DNA from: JBCCTX01 sp964468435
GTDB taxonomy: Bacteria; Bacteroidota; Bacteroidia; J057
Length of the DNA stretch: 47,419 bases
NCBI GenBank assembly: GCA_964468435.1
Contig: CAYXVE010000042.1
Span: 1 to 47,419, forward strand
Direction: 5' to 3'
Of the stretch, positions 15,129-23,425 are shown in pieces. The translations under genes and the position numbers were made by a program. The first letter of the stretch is position 1, and every line of letters starts with the position of its first letter. The notes under the pieces are model-generated. The model made no database searches. It was given only the letters and a program-made list of their open reading frames with translations, and was not told the DNA's origin.

Positions 15129-16241
15129 ATGAACCTCCGATTTATCTGTTTCTTTCTGATCAGTATTACGTCCTTTGCAGTATTTTCACAAAATACTTCA
15201 GGGACATCTTTTACATACTATGGCAAGGATCATTTCCTGTTGGAAGGTACTTTGATCCCCGATTCACTCAAAGAAAATGATTACGATAGACTGCCCCATT
15301 CCCTCAAAGATCAGGTCAGAGAACCCGTTTGGAAACTTTCCAGGGCTTCCGCAGGCTTATCTATAAGCTTTATCACCAATTCTACTTCTATCCAGGTGAA
15401 ATGGACGGTACTGAATGATGTGCAGATGAACCACATGGCAGAAACGGGAATCAAGGGACTGGATCTTTACGTATTTCAGGATGACAAGTGGCGATACCTC
15501 AATACTGCCCGGCCCACAAGCCAATCGTCTCAATCCCTGCTGATCAGTAATATGATTAATGAATTCAGAAAATACCGCTTGTATCTTCCCCTATATGATG
15601 GGGTTGTTGACCTCAAAGTAGGCATTGACCCCAATAGCGAGATCAGTAAACCAGAGCCGTTGAAAGCAAAACCCATTGTTTTTTATGGCACCAGTATTAC
15701 GCAGGGAGGCTGTGCCTCGCGGCCAGGGATGGCACATACCAATATACTTTCCAGAATGCTCAACAGACATTGTATCAATTTTGGTTTTAGTGGAAATGGT
15801 GAAATGGAACAACCAATTGTCGAGCTGATAGCTGAGATGAACCCTGAATTTTATATAATCGAATGCCTTCCCAATATGAAACCTGTAGAAGTTACAGAAA
15901 GGACTATCCCTTTGGTGCAAATGATACGTAAGCAGCACGCCGAAACACCTATTTTACTGAAAGAAAACTTTGAATACAGTGCCGCCATTTTAGACAACAG
16001 ATTAGATGCTACTATACTGGAGAAAAATCAGGCGCTACAAAGGGAATATGAAAAAATCCTGAAGATGCAGATACCGAATGTACACTATATTCACAGCATG
16101 GGGGCAGCGGGCCAGGATCACGAAGGTACTGTGGATGGCATTCATTTTACAGATCTGGGGTTTATTCGCTATGCTAACTTCCTGGTAGATAAGTTTAGGG
16201 AAATAGGACTTATTGATGAAAACAGACAGGCTCGTGATTAA
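15129..16241 (+). CDS. Secreted SGNH/GDSL-type esterase
   Basis: Starting at the ATG at 15129, the 370-residue protein has a signal peptide (cleavage near residue 20, VFSQ). A beta-sandwich-like N-terminal domain (about 25-175) comes next, then an SGNH hydrolase domain. The SGNH blocks are visible: Ser189 in FYGTSITQGG, Gly222/Asn223 in GFSGNGEME, and Asp336/His339 in DGIHFTDLG. Enzymes with this two-part build remove acetyl or other acyl groups from polysaccharides. It is divergent from the sulfatase across about 220 bases, so the two may act together on an algal or host glycan. The catalytic family is clear; the substrate is inferred only from context. Confidence 0.82.
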   Translation: MNLRFICFFLISITSFAVFSQNTSGTSFTYYGKDHFLLEGTLIPDSLKENDYDRLPHSLKDQVREPVWKLSRASAGLSISFITNSTSIQVKWTVLNDVQMNHMAETGIKGLDLYVFQDDKWRYLNTARPTSQSSQSLLISNMINEFRKYRLYLPLYDGVVDLKVGIDPNSEISKPEPLKAKPIVFYGTSITQGGCASRPGMAHTNILSRMLNRHCINFGFSGNGEMEQPIVELIAEMNPEFYIIECLPNMKPVEVTERTIPLVQMIRKQHAETPILLKENFEYSAAILDNRLDATILEKNQALQREYEKILKMQIPNVHYIHSMGAAGQDHEGTVDGIHFTDLGFIRYANFLVDKFREIGLIDENRQARD

Positions 16242-16296
16242 ATAATATAAAGTACTAATAAGGATAAAATTCTATGACAATCGATATACATTACCC

Positions 16297-16383
16297 ATGA
16301 AAGAAAAGAGACATTTTGAGCAAGTAAAAGACGTGCTACAACAGATGATCTCTCCTAAAAAACATCATGAGCTTCTGCTATAA
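16297..16383 (+). CDS. 28-residue open frame of unknown significance
   Basis: A short frame, MKEKRHFEQVKDVLQQMIS followed by nine residues, lies between the SGNH hydrolase and the oxidoreductase. Its composition is that of an amphipathic helix rather than random sequence. It could be the first helix of a lost regulator or a small protein. No match is recognised. Confidence 0.2.
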   Translation: MKEKRHFEQVKDVLQQMISPKKHHELLL

Positions 16384-16464
16384 GAAATTACACAGAGATG
16401 AATGATTTTTCTTCTTGTACGCAGCTCTGGCTTTGTTTACTATTATCCCAAATAACCTGTAACT

Positions 16465-17970
16465 ATGTCAGCAAAGAAGATTAACATCATTGGAGGCGGT
16501 ATTTCCGGTCTCTCCGCCGGGATCTTTGCCCAACTAAATGGATTCGATACAACCATTTTTGAGATGGGGTCTAAAGCGGGCGGTGTTTGCTCATCGTGGG
16601 AGCGCAATGGCTACTACGTCAATGGCTCTATTCATTGGCTTGTAGGTTCCGCCCCGGGAACAGATCTCTACGATATGTGGAAACAATTGGGCGTCATAGA
16701 AGACAACACGTTTCACAACCACAGCAGTTTTATCGAATACCGGGATGTCGAAAGAGTAGATATACACTTTTATACAGATCCAGCAAAACTTCGCAAACAT
16801 TTAGTGGAAATATCTCCTGAAGACGCGAGTGCTATCGATGAATTTATCAATGGCCTACAAACTATAGCAGAAAATCATTTTCCCCTTGATAAATCCTTCG
16901 AACTGCTCAATGCCTGGGACTGGACCAAGATTATGTTCAACAATTTTTCAGCTATCATGGCTATGGGTAAGTTCAATAAGATTTCTATCAGAGAATTTGC
17001 CCAAAAATTTCAGTCAAATGTCCTCAAAACCGCTTTTGAAAGCTTTTGGTCTCCAGAAATGTCGATGACATTTTTCCTAATGCAACTAGCATATGCAAGT
17101 GCTGGTACTGCTGGATATCCGCTGGGAGGATCGGGAAAATTTGTAGAAAAAATGGTTAACCGATACCTATCTCTGGGAGGCAAATTGCAACTGAGTAAAA
17201 AAGTACGACAAATACTCATCGAAAAAGATACTGCCAAAGGGATCGAACTCGTTGATGGAGAAAAACACTTTGCAGATTACACCATTGCCGCTTGTGATGG
17301 GCATACCGTACTATTTCAGATGTTGCCCGGTAAATATGTAGATGAAAACCTAAAAAAAGCTTATCGAAAGCTCCAGACATTTCCTTCCCTCCTATACTTC
17401 TCTGCAGGGATAAGCAGAACCTTTGATGAAGTACCTCCTTCGATAATTGGATTGAATATTCCCTTTGAACGCCCTATTCAGATAGGAAGTTATACGCATC
17501 ATCGCGCTACTTTCCAGATTTATAATTTTGATCCTACCCTCGCACCTCAGGGGAAGACGCTTATCACCGCTATGCTGGATACAGACTATGAATACTGGAA
17601 AAGCCTGTATCAATCAGGCGAAGACCCTTATCGCGAGGCCCGGATGCTCATTAGCCAGCAATTGGTAAAGAATCTGGAACGCCAGTTTCCGGGACTGAGT
17701 GAGCAGGTAGAATTTACTGATACGGCTACCCCCATTACTTACCAAAAATGGACTGGTAATCACAAAGGTAGCTATGAAGGCTGGCTTCCCACTCCTGAAG
17801 CCAGTAAAATCAAGCTACCCACTCATCTCAAGGCGCTTAACCATTTCTACATGTCAGGACATTGGGTGACACCAGGAGGAGGTATGCCTCCGGCAGCATA
17901 TGCCGGCAGAGATGCCATTCAAATGATCTGCCACCATGAAAAGAAATACTTTAACACGGTAGTATCATGA
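16465..17970 (+). CDS. FAD-dependent oxidoreductase of the CrtI/phytoene-desaturase-like family
   Basis: The 501-residue protein begins with a dinucleotide-binding motif, INIIGGGISGLSAG (residues 7-20), and an Arg/Gly-rich second FAD contact, EMGSKAGGVCSSW. The C-terminal FAD loop reads GHWVTPGGGMPPAAYAGRDA (about 466-485). This layout and length fit the CrtI/CrtN/RetSat group (phytoene desaturase and relatives). No other carotenoid gene lies nearby, so the substrate could be a carotenoid or another polyunsaturated lipid. The last codon overlaps the start of a small membrane protein by an ATGA junction, so the two are probably co-expressed. Confidence 0.8.
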   Translation: MSAKKINIIGGGISGLSAGIFAQLNGFDTTIFEMGSKAGGVCSSWERNGYYVNGSIHWLVGSAPGTDLYDMWKQLGVIEDNTFHNHSSFIEYRDVERVDIHFYTDPAKLRKHLVEISPEDASAIDEFINGLQTIAENHFPLDKSFELLNAWDWTKIMFNNFSAIMAMGKFNKISIREFAQKFQSNVLKTAFESFWSPEMSMTFFLMQLAYASAGTAGYPLGGSGKFVEKMVNRYLSLGGKLQLSKKVRQILIEKDTAKGIELVDGEKHFADYTIAACDGHTVLFQMLPGKYVDENLKKAYRKLQTFPSLLYFSAGISRTFDEVPPSIIGLNIPFERPIQIGSYTHHRATFQIYNFDPTLAPQGKTLITAMLDTDYEYWKSLYQSGEDPYREARMLISQQLVKNLERQFPGLSEQVEFTDTATPITYQKWTGNHKGSYEGWLPTPEASKIKLPTHLKALNHFYMSGHWVTPGGGMPPAAYAGRDAIQMICHHEKKYFNTVVS

Positions 17971-18143
17971 AGTCTCGCTACGTCAAATGGTTTATTTCCA
18001 GAATCGCCGTACCTGTTAGCTGGTTTGCCTCCTCAATATACATGACAAGAGTAGCTGTCAACAATGTCCATATCGAATTTGCATTCGGTGCACTGGTTTT
18101 AGTAGTATATGCAATTATTATAGATTTTCCCTCATCATCATAA
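17967..18143 (+). CDS. 58-residue membrane protein coupled to the oxidoreductase
   Basis: The start codon at 17967 overlaps the stop of the preceding gene (ATGA), a classic translational coupling. The product MKSRYVKWFISRIAVPVSW and onward has a basic N terminus, two hydrophobic segments (about 14-26 and 37-53) and a short polar end. The tight overlap and positive-inside pattern argue that it is a real gene. It may be a membrane partner or simply an uncharacterised small protein. No family recognised. Confidence 0.5.
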   Translation: MKSRYVKWFISRIAVPVSWFASSIYMTRVAVNNVHIEFAFGALVLVVYAIIIDFPSSS

Positions 18144-18148
18144 TCCCA

Positions 18149-18661
18149 ATGAAAGCTATCACACGCGAAGTCTATGGTTCTTTTGAAGTCTTAAAAACAG
18201 GTGATAGAGTTTGGGGCTTTGATGATAATGGAGTGGGTTCCCAGGCTCAATATTTGACTCTCTCAGCAGATAAAGCCATATCTATCATTCCCGATGATTT
18301 GTCGTTTGAGCAGGCAGCTGCCAGTGCCGAAGGTGCACACTATGCTTATAATTTTATCAAAAAGGTCGATCTGAAGCCAGGACAAAAAGTACTAGTCAAT
18401 GGAGCTACTGGAGCGATTGGATCTGCAGCCGTGCAGTTTCTCAAGTATCATGGGATGTATGTTACAGCAGTCTGCAAGGCTGAACATTTTGAGCTTGTGA
18501 AATCCCTAGGAGTTGACAAACTCATAGACTACCAGACAGAAGATTTTACCCAAGACAATGAAACGTATGATTTTGTATTTGATGCAGTAGGTAAGAGTAT
18601 ATTTTTGAGTATTATTTTGGATGAGTCAAATGACTATCTTAAAGCTTTTCATTTTTCCTAA
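18149..18661 (+). pseudogene. MDR-type alcohol dehydrogenase/quinone reductase with internal deletion
   Basis: The frame begins MKAITREVYGSFEVL, the usual N terminus of medium-chain dehydrogenases, and jumps directly to KTGDRVWGF, which normally lies about 80 residues later. The nucleotide-binding segment VLVNGATGAIGSAAVQF and the DKLIDYQTEDF and FVFDAVGKS blocks follow. The protein then ends after 20 unrelated residues instead of about 120 more. So the substrate domain was lost by an in-frame deletion (near 18195) and the C terminus by a second event (near 18595). Intact relatives have about 320-330 residues, this one 170. It still encodes a Rossmann fold but no catalytic domain. Confidence 0.75.
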
Positions 18662-18743
18662 ACATTGAATTTTGTTATCTGTTTTCATTGAAAAAAGGTC
18701 TTTACCATTAAACATTACCTTACAATTTGATGTCCTTGCCCTG

Positions 18744-19469
18744 ATGAAAATTTGCATGGCACAATTCCAACCCGTCCAGGGAGATACCTCGAAAAATATC
18801 ATCAAACACCGCCAAATGATAAATCTGGCAATTGAGCATGAAGCTGAGTTTATCTGTTTTCCTGAGTTATCCCTTACAGGCTATGAACCTCAATTGGCCA
18901 AATCCACCTGGATGGATGAGCAAGATCCGGTATTCAAGCTTTTTCAGGATATCTCTGATGGCCATCAAATCATCATATCTCTGGGATTTCCCCTTAAGAG
19001 ACCAGAAGGGACCTACATTTCTATGAAAATATTTCAACCTCATAAGCCTGCCCAGTATTACAACAAACAATACTTACATCAGGATGAGTTACCTTATTTT
19101 ATTCCCGGGAATAAGCAAATTTATATCGATCTGGAGGAGCAGAAAATAGCTCCTGCCATTTGTTACGAATCGTTGTTACCCAAACACGCTGCAGAAGCTC
19201 ATAAAAGCGGAGCTTCTTTCTATTTAGCAAGTGTTGCCAAACCTCAGAGAGGGATCGCAAAAGCCTATCGACACTACCCTGAGATTGCTCAAAAATATTC
19301 CATGACTGTATCCATGTCAAATTGTATTGGATTTTGCGATGACTTTGAAAGCGCGGGGCAATCTGCTATCTGGAATATGTCGGGAAAATTGGTGGGGAAA
19401 ATGGATCACAACAGTGAAGGTATTCTCATTTACGACACCCAAACGCACTATTTTACCAAAATCGAATAA
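18744..19469 (+). CDS. Carbon-nitrogen hydrolase (nitrilase superfamily)
   Basis: With the start at 18744 (MKICMAQFQPVQGDT) the product is 241 residues, and the Glu-Lys-Cys triad of the nitrilase fold is present. Glu41 is in FPELSLTGYE, Lys108 in YYNKQYLHQDE and Cys140 in APAICYESL. Members hydrolyse amides (omega-amidase, carbamoylputrescine amidase, nitrilase types), so the family is clear but not the substrate. The frame can be read further upstream to 18672, but those residues do not look like part of the fold. It lies downstream of a broken dehydrogenase and may have taken over its place in the transcript. Confidence 0.82.
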   Translation: MKICMAQFQPVQGDTSKNIIKHRQMINLAIEHEAEFICFPELSLTGYEPQLAKSTWMDEQDPVFKLFQDISDGHQIIISLGFPLKRPEGTYISMKIFQPHKPAQYYNKQYLHQDELPYFIPGNKQIYIDLEEQKIAPAICYESLLPKHAAEAHKSGASFYLASVAKPQRGIAKAYRHYPEIAQKYSMTVSMSNCIGFCDDFESAGQSAIWNMSGKLVGKMDHNSEGILIYDTQTHYFTKIE

Positions 19470-19481
19470 AACTTTTTAAAA

Positions 19482-19661
19482 ATGTTAAAATTACATATTA
19501 TCTTATTCTGGATAAGCGGACTTTCATTAGGACTTATGGTTTGTGCCATTTTTAGTTGTCCTCAATGGCCGGTAGCTATGCCCTTTATGCTTATCCTATC
19601 TGGAGCCACAGGAGCATTAGCCTTTAAACAGAAGAAACAAGAAAATGTGTCTGGAAGCTGA
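19482..19661 (+). CDS. 59-residue two-helix membrane protein
   Basis: The frame starts 12 bases after the nitrilase stop with MLKLHIILFWISGLSLGLM and contains two hydrophobic segments (about 5-25 and 31-47) ending in a basic, polar tail, KQKKQENVSGS. The short gap to the upstream gene and the clean membrane-protein composition suggest co-transcription and real coding. No family recognised. Confidence 0.45.
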   Translation: MLKLHIILFWISGLSLGLMVCAIFSCPQWPVAMPFMLILSGATGALAFKQKKQENVSGS

Positions 19662-19697
19662 TGATAAAACGGATACTATATAGAAAGTTATATGTAT

Positions 19698-19705
19698 TAT
19701 CTTTG
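19698..19705 (+). promoter_or_regulatory. -7 promoter element for the His-rich lipoprotein gene
   Basis: TATCTTTG at 19698-19705 matches the Bacteroidota sigma-A -7 consensus TAnnTTTG exactly. It would give a leader of about 60 bases before the ATG at 19774. A clear -33 TTTG is not seen at the usual distance, so this is a partial match. Confidence 0.4.
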
Positions 19706-19773
19706 GTCATAAGCTTAATGATGATGTAAAACTTAATAATCACTTAAAAAATTAATCAGTAATCAACCCACAT

Positions 19774-20256
19774 ATGTCCTTGAAATATCTGTACAGGACG
19801 GTCTATTTTGGGGCAGCTATCTGCATACTGTCGTGCACCTCCTCTATTGATCATGATGCCACACTTCAGCAAGCACAAGCCATACATCTCTATGCGATGA
19901 CTATTCACGATTCTGTGAGTTCAGAAATGCAGGAACTGCAAAGCCAGATTGATGCACTTTCAGCTTCTGATAGTCTGGAAACCTCGCTGAGTAACCTGAA
20001 AGATTCTCTGGCAGCAATCCAGTCGGACTTTGAATCCTGGGATAACCATCTCATGTCTGTACCAGGCTTTGAAACAGTGCATGATCATTCGCATGAGCAT
20101 GATCATTCACACGAGCATCATGATCATAGCTCAGAAGAACTCCAGGATCTCCCACCAGATCAAATCCTGGCTTTACAGCAGGAAATCCGGAGATCTGTAA
20201 TGCATATTCACAATCGTGTCAAGAAACTTAGCGAGAGATTTCATGCTCATCAATAG
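19774..20256 (+). CDS. Lipoprotein with histidine-rich metal-binding stretch
   Basis: The 160-residue protein has a signal peptide with lipobox CILSC (Cys21). A helical region of two Leu/Ser/Asp-rich coiled segments (about 32-95) follows, then residues 103-118, reading HDHSHEHDHSHEHHDH, a strong transition-metal-binding track. A second helix (about 125-160) ends in RFHAHQ. Related Bacteroidota proteins are often labelled only by resemblance to viral A-type inclusion proteins. It sits just upstream of the bicupin lipoprotein and the heme operon, so an extracytoplasmic zinc or copper buffer is plausible. No enzyme motif. Confidence 0.6.
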   Translation: MSLKYLYRTVYFGAAICILSCTSSIDHDATLQQAQAIHLYAMTIHDSVSSEMQELQSQIDALSASDSLETSLSNLKDSLAAIQSDFESWDNHLMSVPGFETVHDHSHEHDHSHEHHDHSSEELQDLPPDQILALQQEIRRSVMHIHNRVKKLSERFHAHQ

Positions 20257-20355
20257 CTCACAATTAATATAGCTGTGATTTGTTATCCCCACTGGGTGAT
20301 ATGAATCATTGTAACTGCAACAGTGTTTCATGTAATTAACAATAAAATTAATCCA

Positions 20356-21075
20356 ATGAAACATTACCTGTTACTTATCATGCTTATCACCTTAACATGG
20401 GCTGGGTGCCAGTCTCCCTCCAGTCAGGAATCTCAAGAGTCTGAGACTACATCAGATGAAATAACTATTCCCATTTCCGAAGTTTCAGAAGTTATCCTGG
20501 AAAACGAGTATGTACGTGTCATGCAAATAACGCTGGAATCCGGGCAGAAAATAGCTCCACATGAAGGATTACCCCGAACCATTCTTTCACTCAACGATTA
20601 CACGATAGACTGGATGGAAGAGGGCGAAGAAAAAGGGGAAAAAAGCTGGAATAGCGGCGATGTACACTGGCACGAAGGCGGAATGCATGCTGCAAGAAAT
20701 ATAGGCGAATATACTGCCAGATTTGCAGTTATAGCGCGTAAAGCCACTCCTATGCCAGCTTGTGAAGATGATGCGCTTGAGCAGGATATCCACGAGGTAG
20801 CACCTGATAAGGCTGAAATCATTTTTGAAAATGAGCACGTACGTGCTATCCAGGTAACGGTTCCTGCTGGTGAACTCATCCCTGAACATGCGGGAAGAAA
20901 CCGTGTCATTTATTCACTTAGTTCATATGATATGGACTACCGGGCAGAAGGTGAAGAAGAGACCTCCAATACTTATCAGATGGGAGATGCACACTGGCAC
21001 GAAACATGTCGCCATTCCCTTACCAATCCAGGAGATACTGAAGCGCATTTTATCGTATTTGCTTTAAAACAATAG
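20356..21075 (+). CDS. Bicupin lipoprotein (two tandem cupin domains)
   Basis: From the ATG at 20356 the 239-residue protein has lipobox WAGC (Cys18). Two clearly duplicated cupin units follow. Unit 1 (about 43-128) starts EVILENEYVRVMQIT and carries GDVHWHEGGMH at 101-111. Unit 2 (about 152-237) starts EIIFENEHVRAIQVT and carries GDAHWHETCRH at 210-220. Each unit keeps the HxH...H metal-binding pattern (His104/106/111 and His212/214/220). It is probably a periplasmic metal-binding or sensor-like protein. An earlier ATG at 20323 exists, but the signal peptide starts at 20356. It converges on the heme operon, separated by a terminator usable from both sides. Confidence 0.7.
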   Translation: MKHYLLLIMLITLTWAGCQSPSSQESQESETTSDEITIPISEVSEVILENEYVRVMQITLESGQKIAPHEGLPRTILSLNDYTIDWMEEGEEKGEKSWNSGDVHWHEGGMHAARNIGEYTARFAVIARKATPMPACEDDALEQDIHEVAPDKAEIIFENEHVRAIQVTVPAGELIPEHAGRNRVIYSLSSYDMDYRAEGEEETSNTYQMGDAHWHETCRHSLTNPGDTEAHFIVFALKQ

Positions 21076-21235
21076 GTTTCGTGAGTTTATGACGTCAGTA
21101 AATGGATAAGCATTGCGACATATTTAGGCGTGTATTAGCACAGTCTGTCAACCACGTCATAGATATTTACTGCCCCTCGAATTTTTCATTTCCAAAATAT
21201 TATTTGAAAATTATACATAATCGTGTCGAACACTC

Positions 21236-21270
21236 AAGAGAGGAAGTTGGAGATATCTACTTCCTCTTTT
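21236..21270. terminator. Bidirectional rho-independent terminator between bicupin and hmuR
   Basis: AGAGGAAGT (21239-21247) pairs with ACTTCCTCT (21259-21267), with three more A/G-T pairs extending outward and an 11-base loop. The stem is followed by TTTT on the plus strand and preceded by CAAGAG on the other side. It lies between the convergent ends at 21075 and 21274 and probably ends both transcripts. Confidence 0.7.
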
Positions 21271-21273
21271 GCT

Positions 21274-23412
21274 TTAATTACGCGTGTGGAAATTCACATC
21301 TAGCTGTAAGAAGTAAGACCTTCCCCAATTGAGCAATTGGCTGTCGCCAGCACTACTGTGCGCGGAGCCGCCTCCACCAACAACTTCAACAGTCTGTGTA
21401 TCAAGGATATTTTTCACTCCAGTGGTCAATACTATACGATCACGCCAAAAACTGCGATTGATCGTAGCATTGATCAGATGAAATGAACCTGTGAATCCTT
21501 CTTCTGGCTGATTAGCTTCATTGAGGAAAAATTGGACTTGTCTTCCGATAAATCGATGGGTAATCCTAAGCTGAGTTTGTACAGGAGCTATCTGGTACCT
21601 AAGTTGATTTTGCATTTCAAATACTCCATTGAATGCTGGAACCACTTCCTCTTCACGCAGTCGGCTGGAAAGCCAGGTATAAGTAAGACCTGATTGTAAA
21701 GTCAATCCTGATAGGGGTTGAAAACGGGTTTCCAGACTGGTTCCATAAGTTTTAAACTCATCTATATTCTGATAGTTGAATTTTGCAGCATCAAACTGAG
21801 CCAGAATGATCCTGTCATTGATGTGGTTGTAAAATAGTCTTACTTTTGTATTAAGTCCGATGGGATTATCTCCCGAAGGCCGGTAATCCATGCTCCAGGC
21901 AACATTATGTGAATGCTCCGCTTCCAAATCCGTATTACCCAGGATAAAGTGATTGGCATCGATAAATGACAGGTAAAGTTCTTTCAATGAAGGAGCTCTA
22001 AATCCACGTGCATAACTAAATCTCATGGTCATGTTACGTCGAGGCTGCCACCTCAAATTGAATGCTGGAATCAGCGGATGATCATATTGGGTGTTATAGC
22101 CATAGCGCAAGGAAGCCATCAGGCTGAGACTGGAGTTTGGCCGGAAGGTCATACTTCCCCATGCGGCATAGTTGCTGATTGTAGCCTCATCATAGGGCCT
22201 TGATGTACTGTCTATAATCCGCTCTCCTGAACCTGTCTCATGCATCCATTCCCATCCCAGTTGTACATCCCAGGATGATCCTGTCAAGTAGCTCAGCACC
22301 CCTCGATGAAGCCAATTGGTGAAGCGGCTGGTGTCTGCTTCATTGGGCAAGGGAGATGTATCCTCACCTTCAAAATTGATCCGTTCTAATTCATTGTGGC
22401 GATCGAAAATATTGTATGCCAGCCAGGTATGCAGAAACCAGTTATTTCCAAAATAACCTTCTAACTGCAGATTATGGTTTTGCCGCATAGTATGAAAATA
22501 CTGGTCGAAGGCATAAGGCCGAAACTGTAACCTTCGTTTTTCTCCCAAAGACTTGACCGCTTCATCAAACCAGCGGTAATTATATCTGAGTTGAAGGGAA
22601 TCCCTAAGCTGATACTTGAGTAGACCTTCAAGTCCATGCTGGATTTTGGGATTCCAAGGATATTTTTTAGTACGGAATACATCTCCGTTGCGATTAGTAC
22701 GTGTAGTGAACAGCCTGAGTGAATCCTCAGGATGTGTCTCGATATGGTATCTGTTTGCACTGAAACGACCGGATAATTTGCCAAGATTCGCCTTTAGGCT
22801 TATATTACTATTCCAGATTCCCACACTTTCATTCTGATTCTGTGCCGAAACCTCCATCTTGTATGCAGCTTCCCGGTCTGTGATGATATTAATGACGCCT
22901 CCGGAAGCATTGCTTCCATATTGTGCTGACATGGCCCCCTGAATAATTTCAACCTGAATTATATTGTTGAGATTGATCTGAGAAAGATCAATGTTACCAT
23001 TGTTTCGACCGATCACAGGAACCCCATCTATCAGGATCTGAACATTTTCCCCACCTATTCCCTGAATTTGTAGACTAGTACCTAAAACAGGATCTACATC
23101 TACCCTTAGATTCAATTGATTGGTGAGTAATTCGTCCAGATGCGTGAAACCCATCCTACGGATATCCTGCTGCTTGATAACGCTCACATCATGAAGCGCA
23201 TTACTGATATGTGTGGGCGCATATTGTGCCGTGATGACAACCTGTTCTAAATTTATCTCCTTTTCAGAACTGTCAGAATAAGGTGTATCGGCTGATAAAA
23301 AATCCTTACCTTCTTCCTTTTTTAAGCTATCTGTAGGTTGAGTATAGGCAAAAATTGATCCCAGAATGATTACACAAAACATTAATCCGTACCTCATATA
23401 TCCATTTTCCAT
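21274..23412 (-). CDS. hmuR: HmuR-type TonB-dependent heme receptor
   Basis: With the start at 23412 the protein has 712 residues: a signal peptide (residues 1-25, ending FAYTQ), a TonB box EQVVITAQ at 56-63, a plug domain (about 66-180, with DVSVIKQQDIRRMG and IQGIGGENVQILIDGVPV), and a 22-strand barrel ending in a C-terminal aromatic strand. The gene is the last of a six-gene minus-strand operon with heme ABC transporter and heme-handling genes. This identifies it as a heme/hemoprotein receptor rather than a siderophore or vitamin receptor. It follows hmuS after 13 bases. A start at 23397 gives a more typical signal peptide and is equally possible. Specificity is inferred from the operon. 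Confidence 0.82.
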   Translation of the reverse strand: MENGYMRYGLMFCVIILGSIFAYTQPTDSLKKEEGKDFLSADTPYSDSSEKEINLEQVVITAQYAPTHISNALHDVSVIKQQDIRRMGFTHLDELLTNQLNLRVDVDPVLGTSLQIQGIGGENVQILIDGVPVIGRNNGNIDLSQINLNNIIQVEIIQGAMSAQYGSNASGGVINIITDREAAYKMEVSAQNQNESVGIWNSNISLKANLGKLSGRFSANRYHIETHPEDSLRLFTTRTNRNGDVFRTKKYPWNPKIQHGLEGLLKYQLRDSLQLRYNYRWFDEAVKSLGEKRRLQFRPYAFDQYFHTMRQNHNLQLEGYFGNNWFLHTWLAYNIFDRHNELERINFEGEDTSPLPNEADTSRFTNWLHRGVLSYLTGSSWDVQLGWEWMHETGSGERIIDSTSRPYDEATISNYAAWGSMTFRPNSSLSLMASLRYGYNTQYDHPLIPAFNLRWQPRRNMTMRFSYARGFRAPSLKELYLSFIDANHFILGNTDLEAEHSHNVAWSMDYRPSGDNPIGLNTKVRLFYNHINDRIILAQFDAAKFNYQNIDEFKTYGTSLETRFQPLSGLTLQSGLTYTWLSSRLREEEVVPAFNGVFEMQNQLRYQIAPVQTQLRITHRFIGRQVQFFLNEANQPEEGFTGSFHLINATINRSFWRDRIVLTTGVKNILDTQTVEVVGGGGSAHSSAGDSQLLNWGRSYFLQLDVNFHTRN

Positions 23413-23425
23413 GATCAAATCATAA

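Noticed and set aside
18672..18743. Longer start for the carbon-nitrogen hydrolase
   Set aside because: The nitrilase fold starts at MKICMAQFQP; upstream residues have no match to the fold.
20090..20140. Short tandem repeat of CATGAGCATGATCATTC type
   Set aside because: It is the coding sequence of the His-rich stretch, not an independent repeat element or CRISPR.
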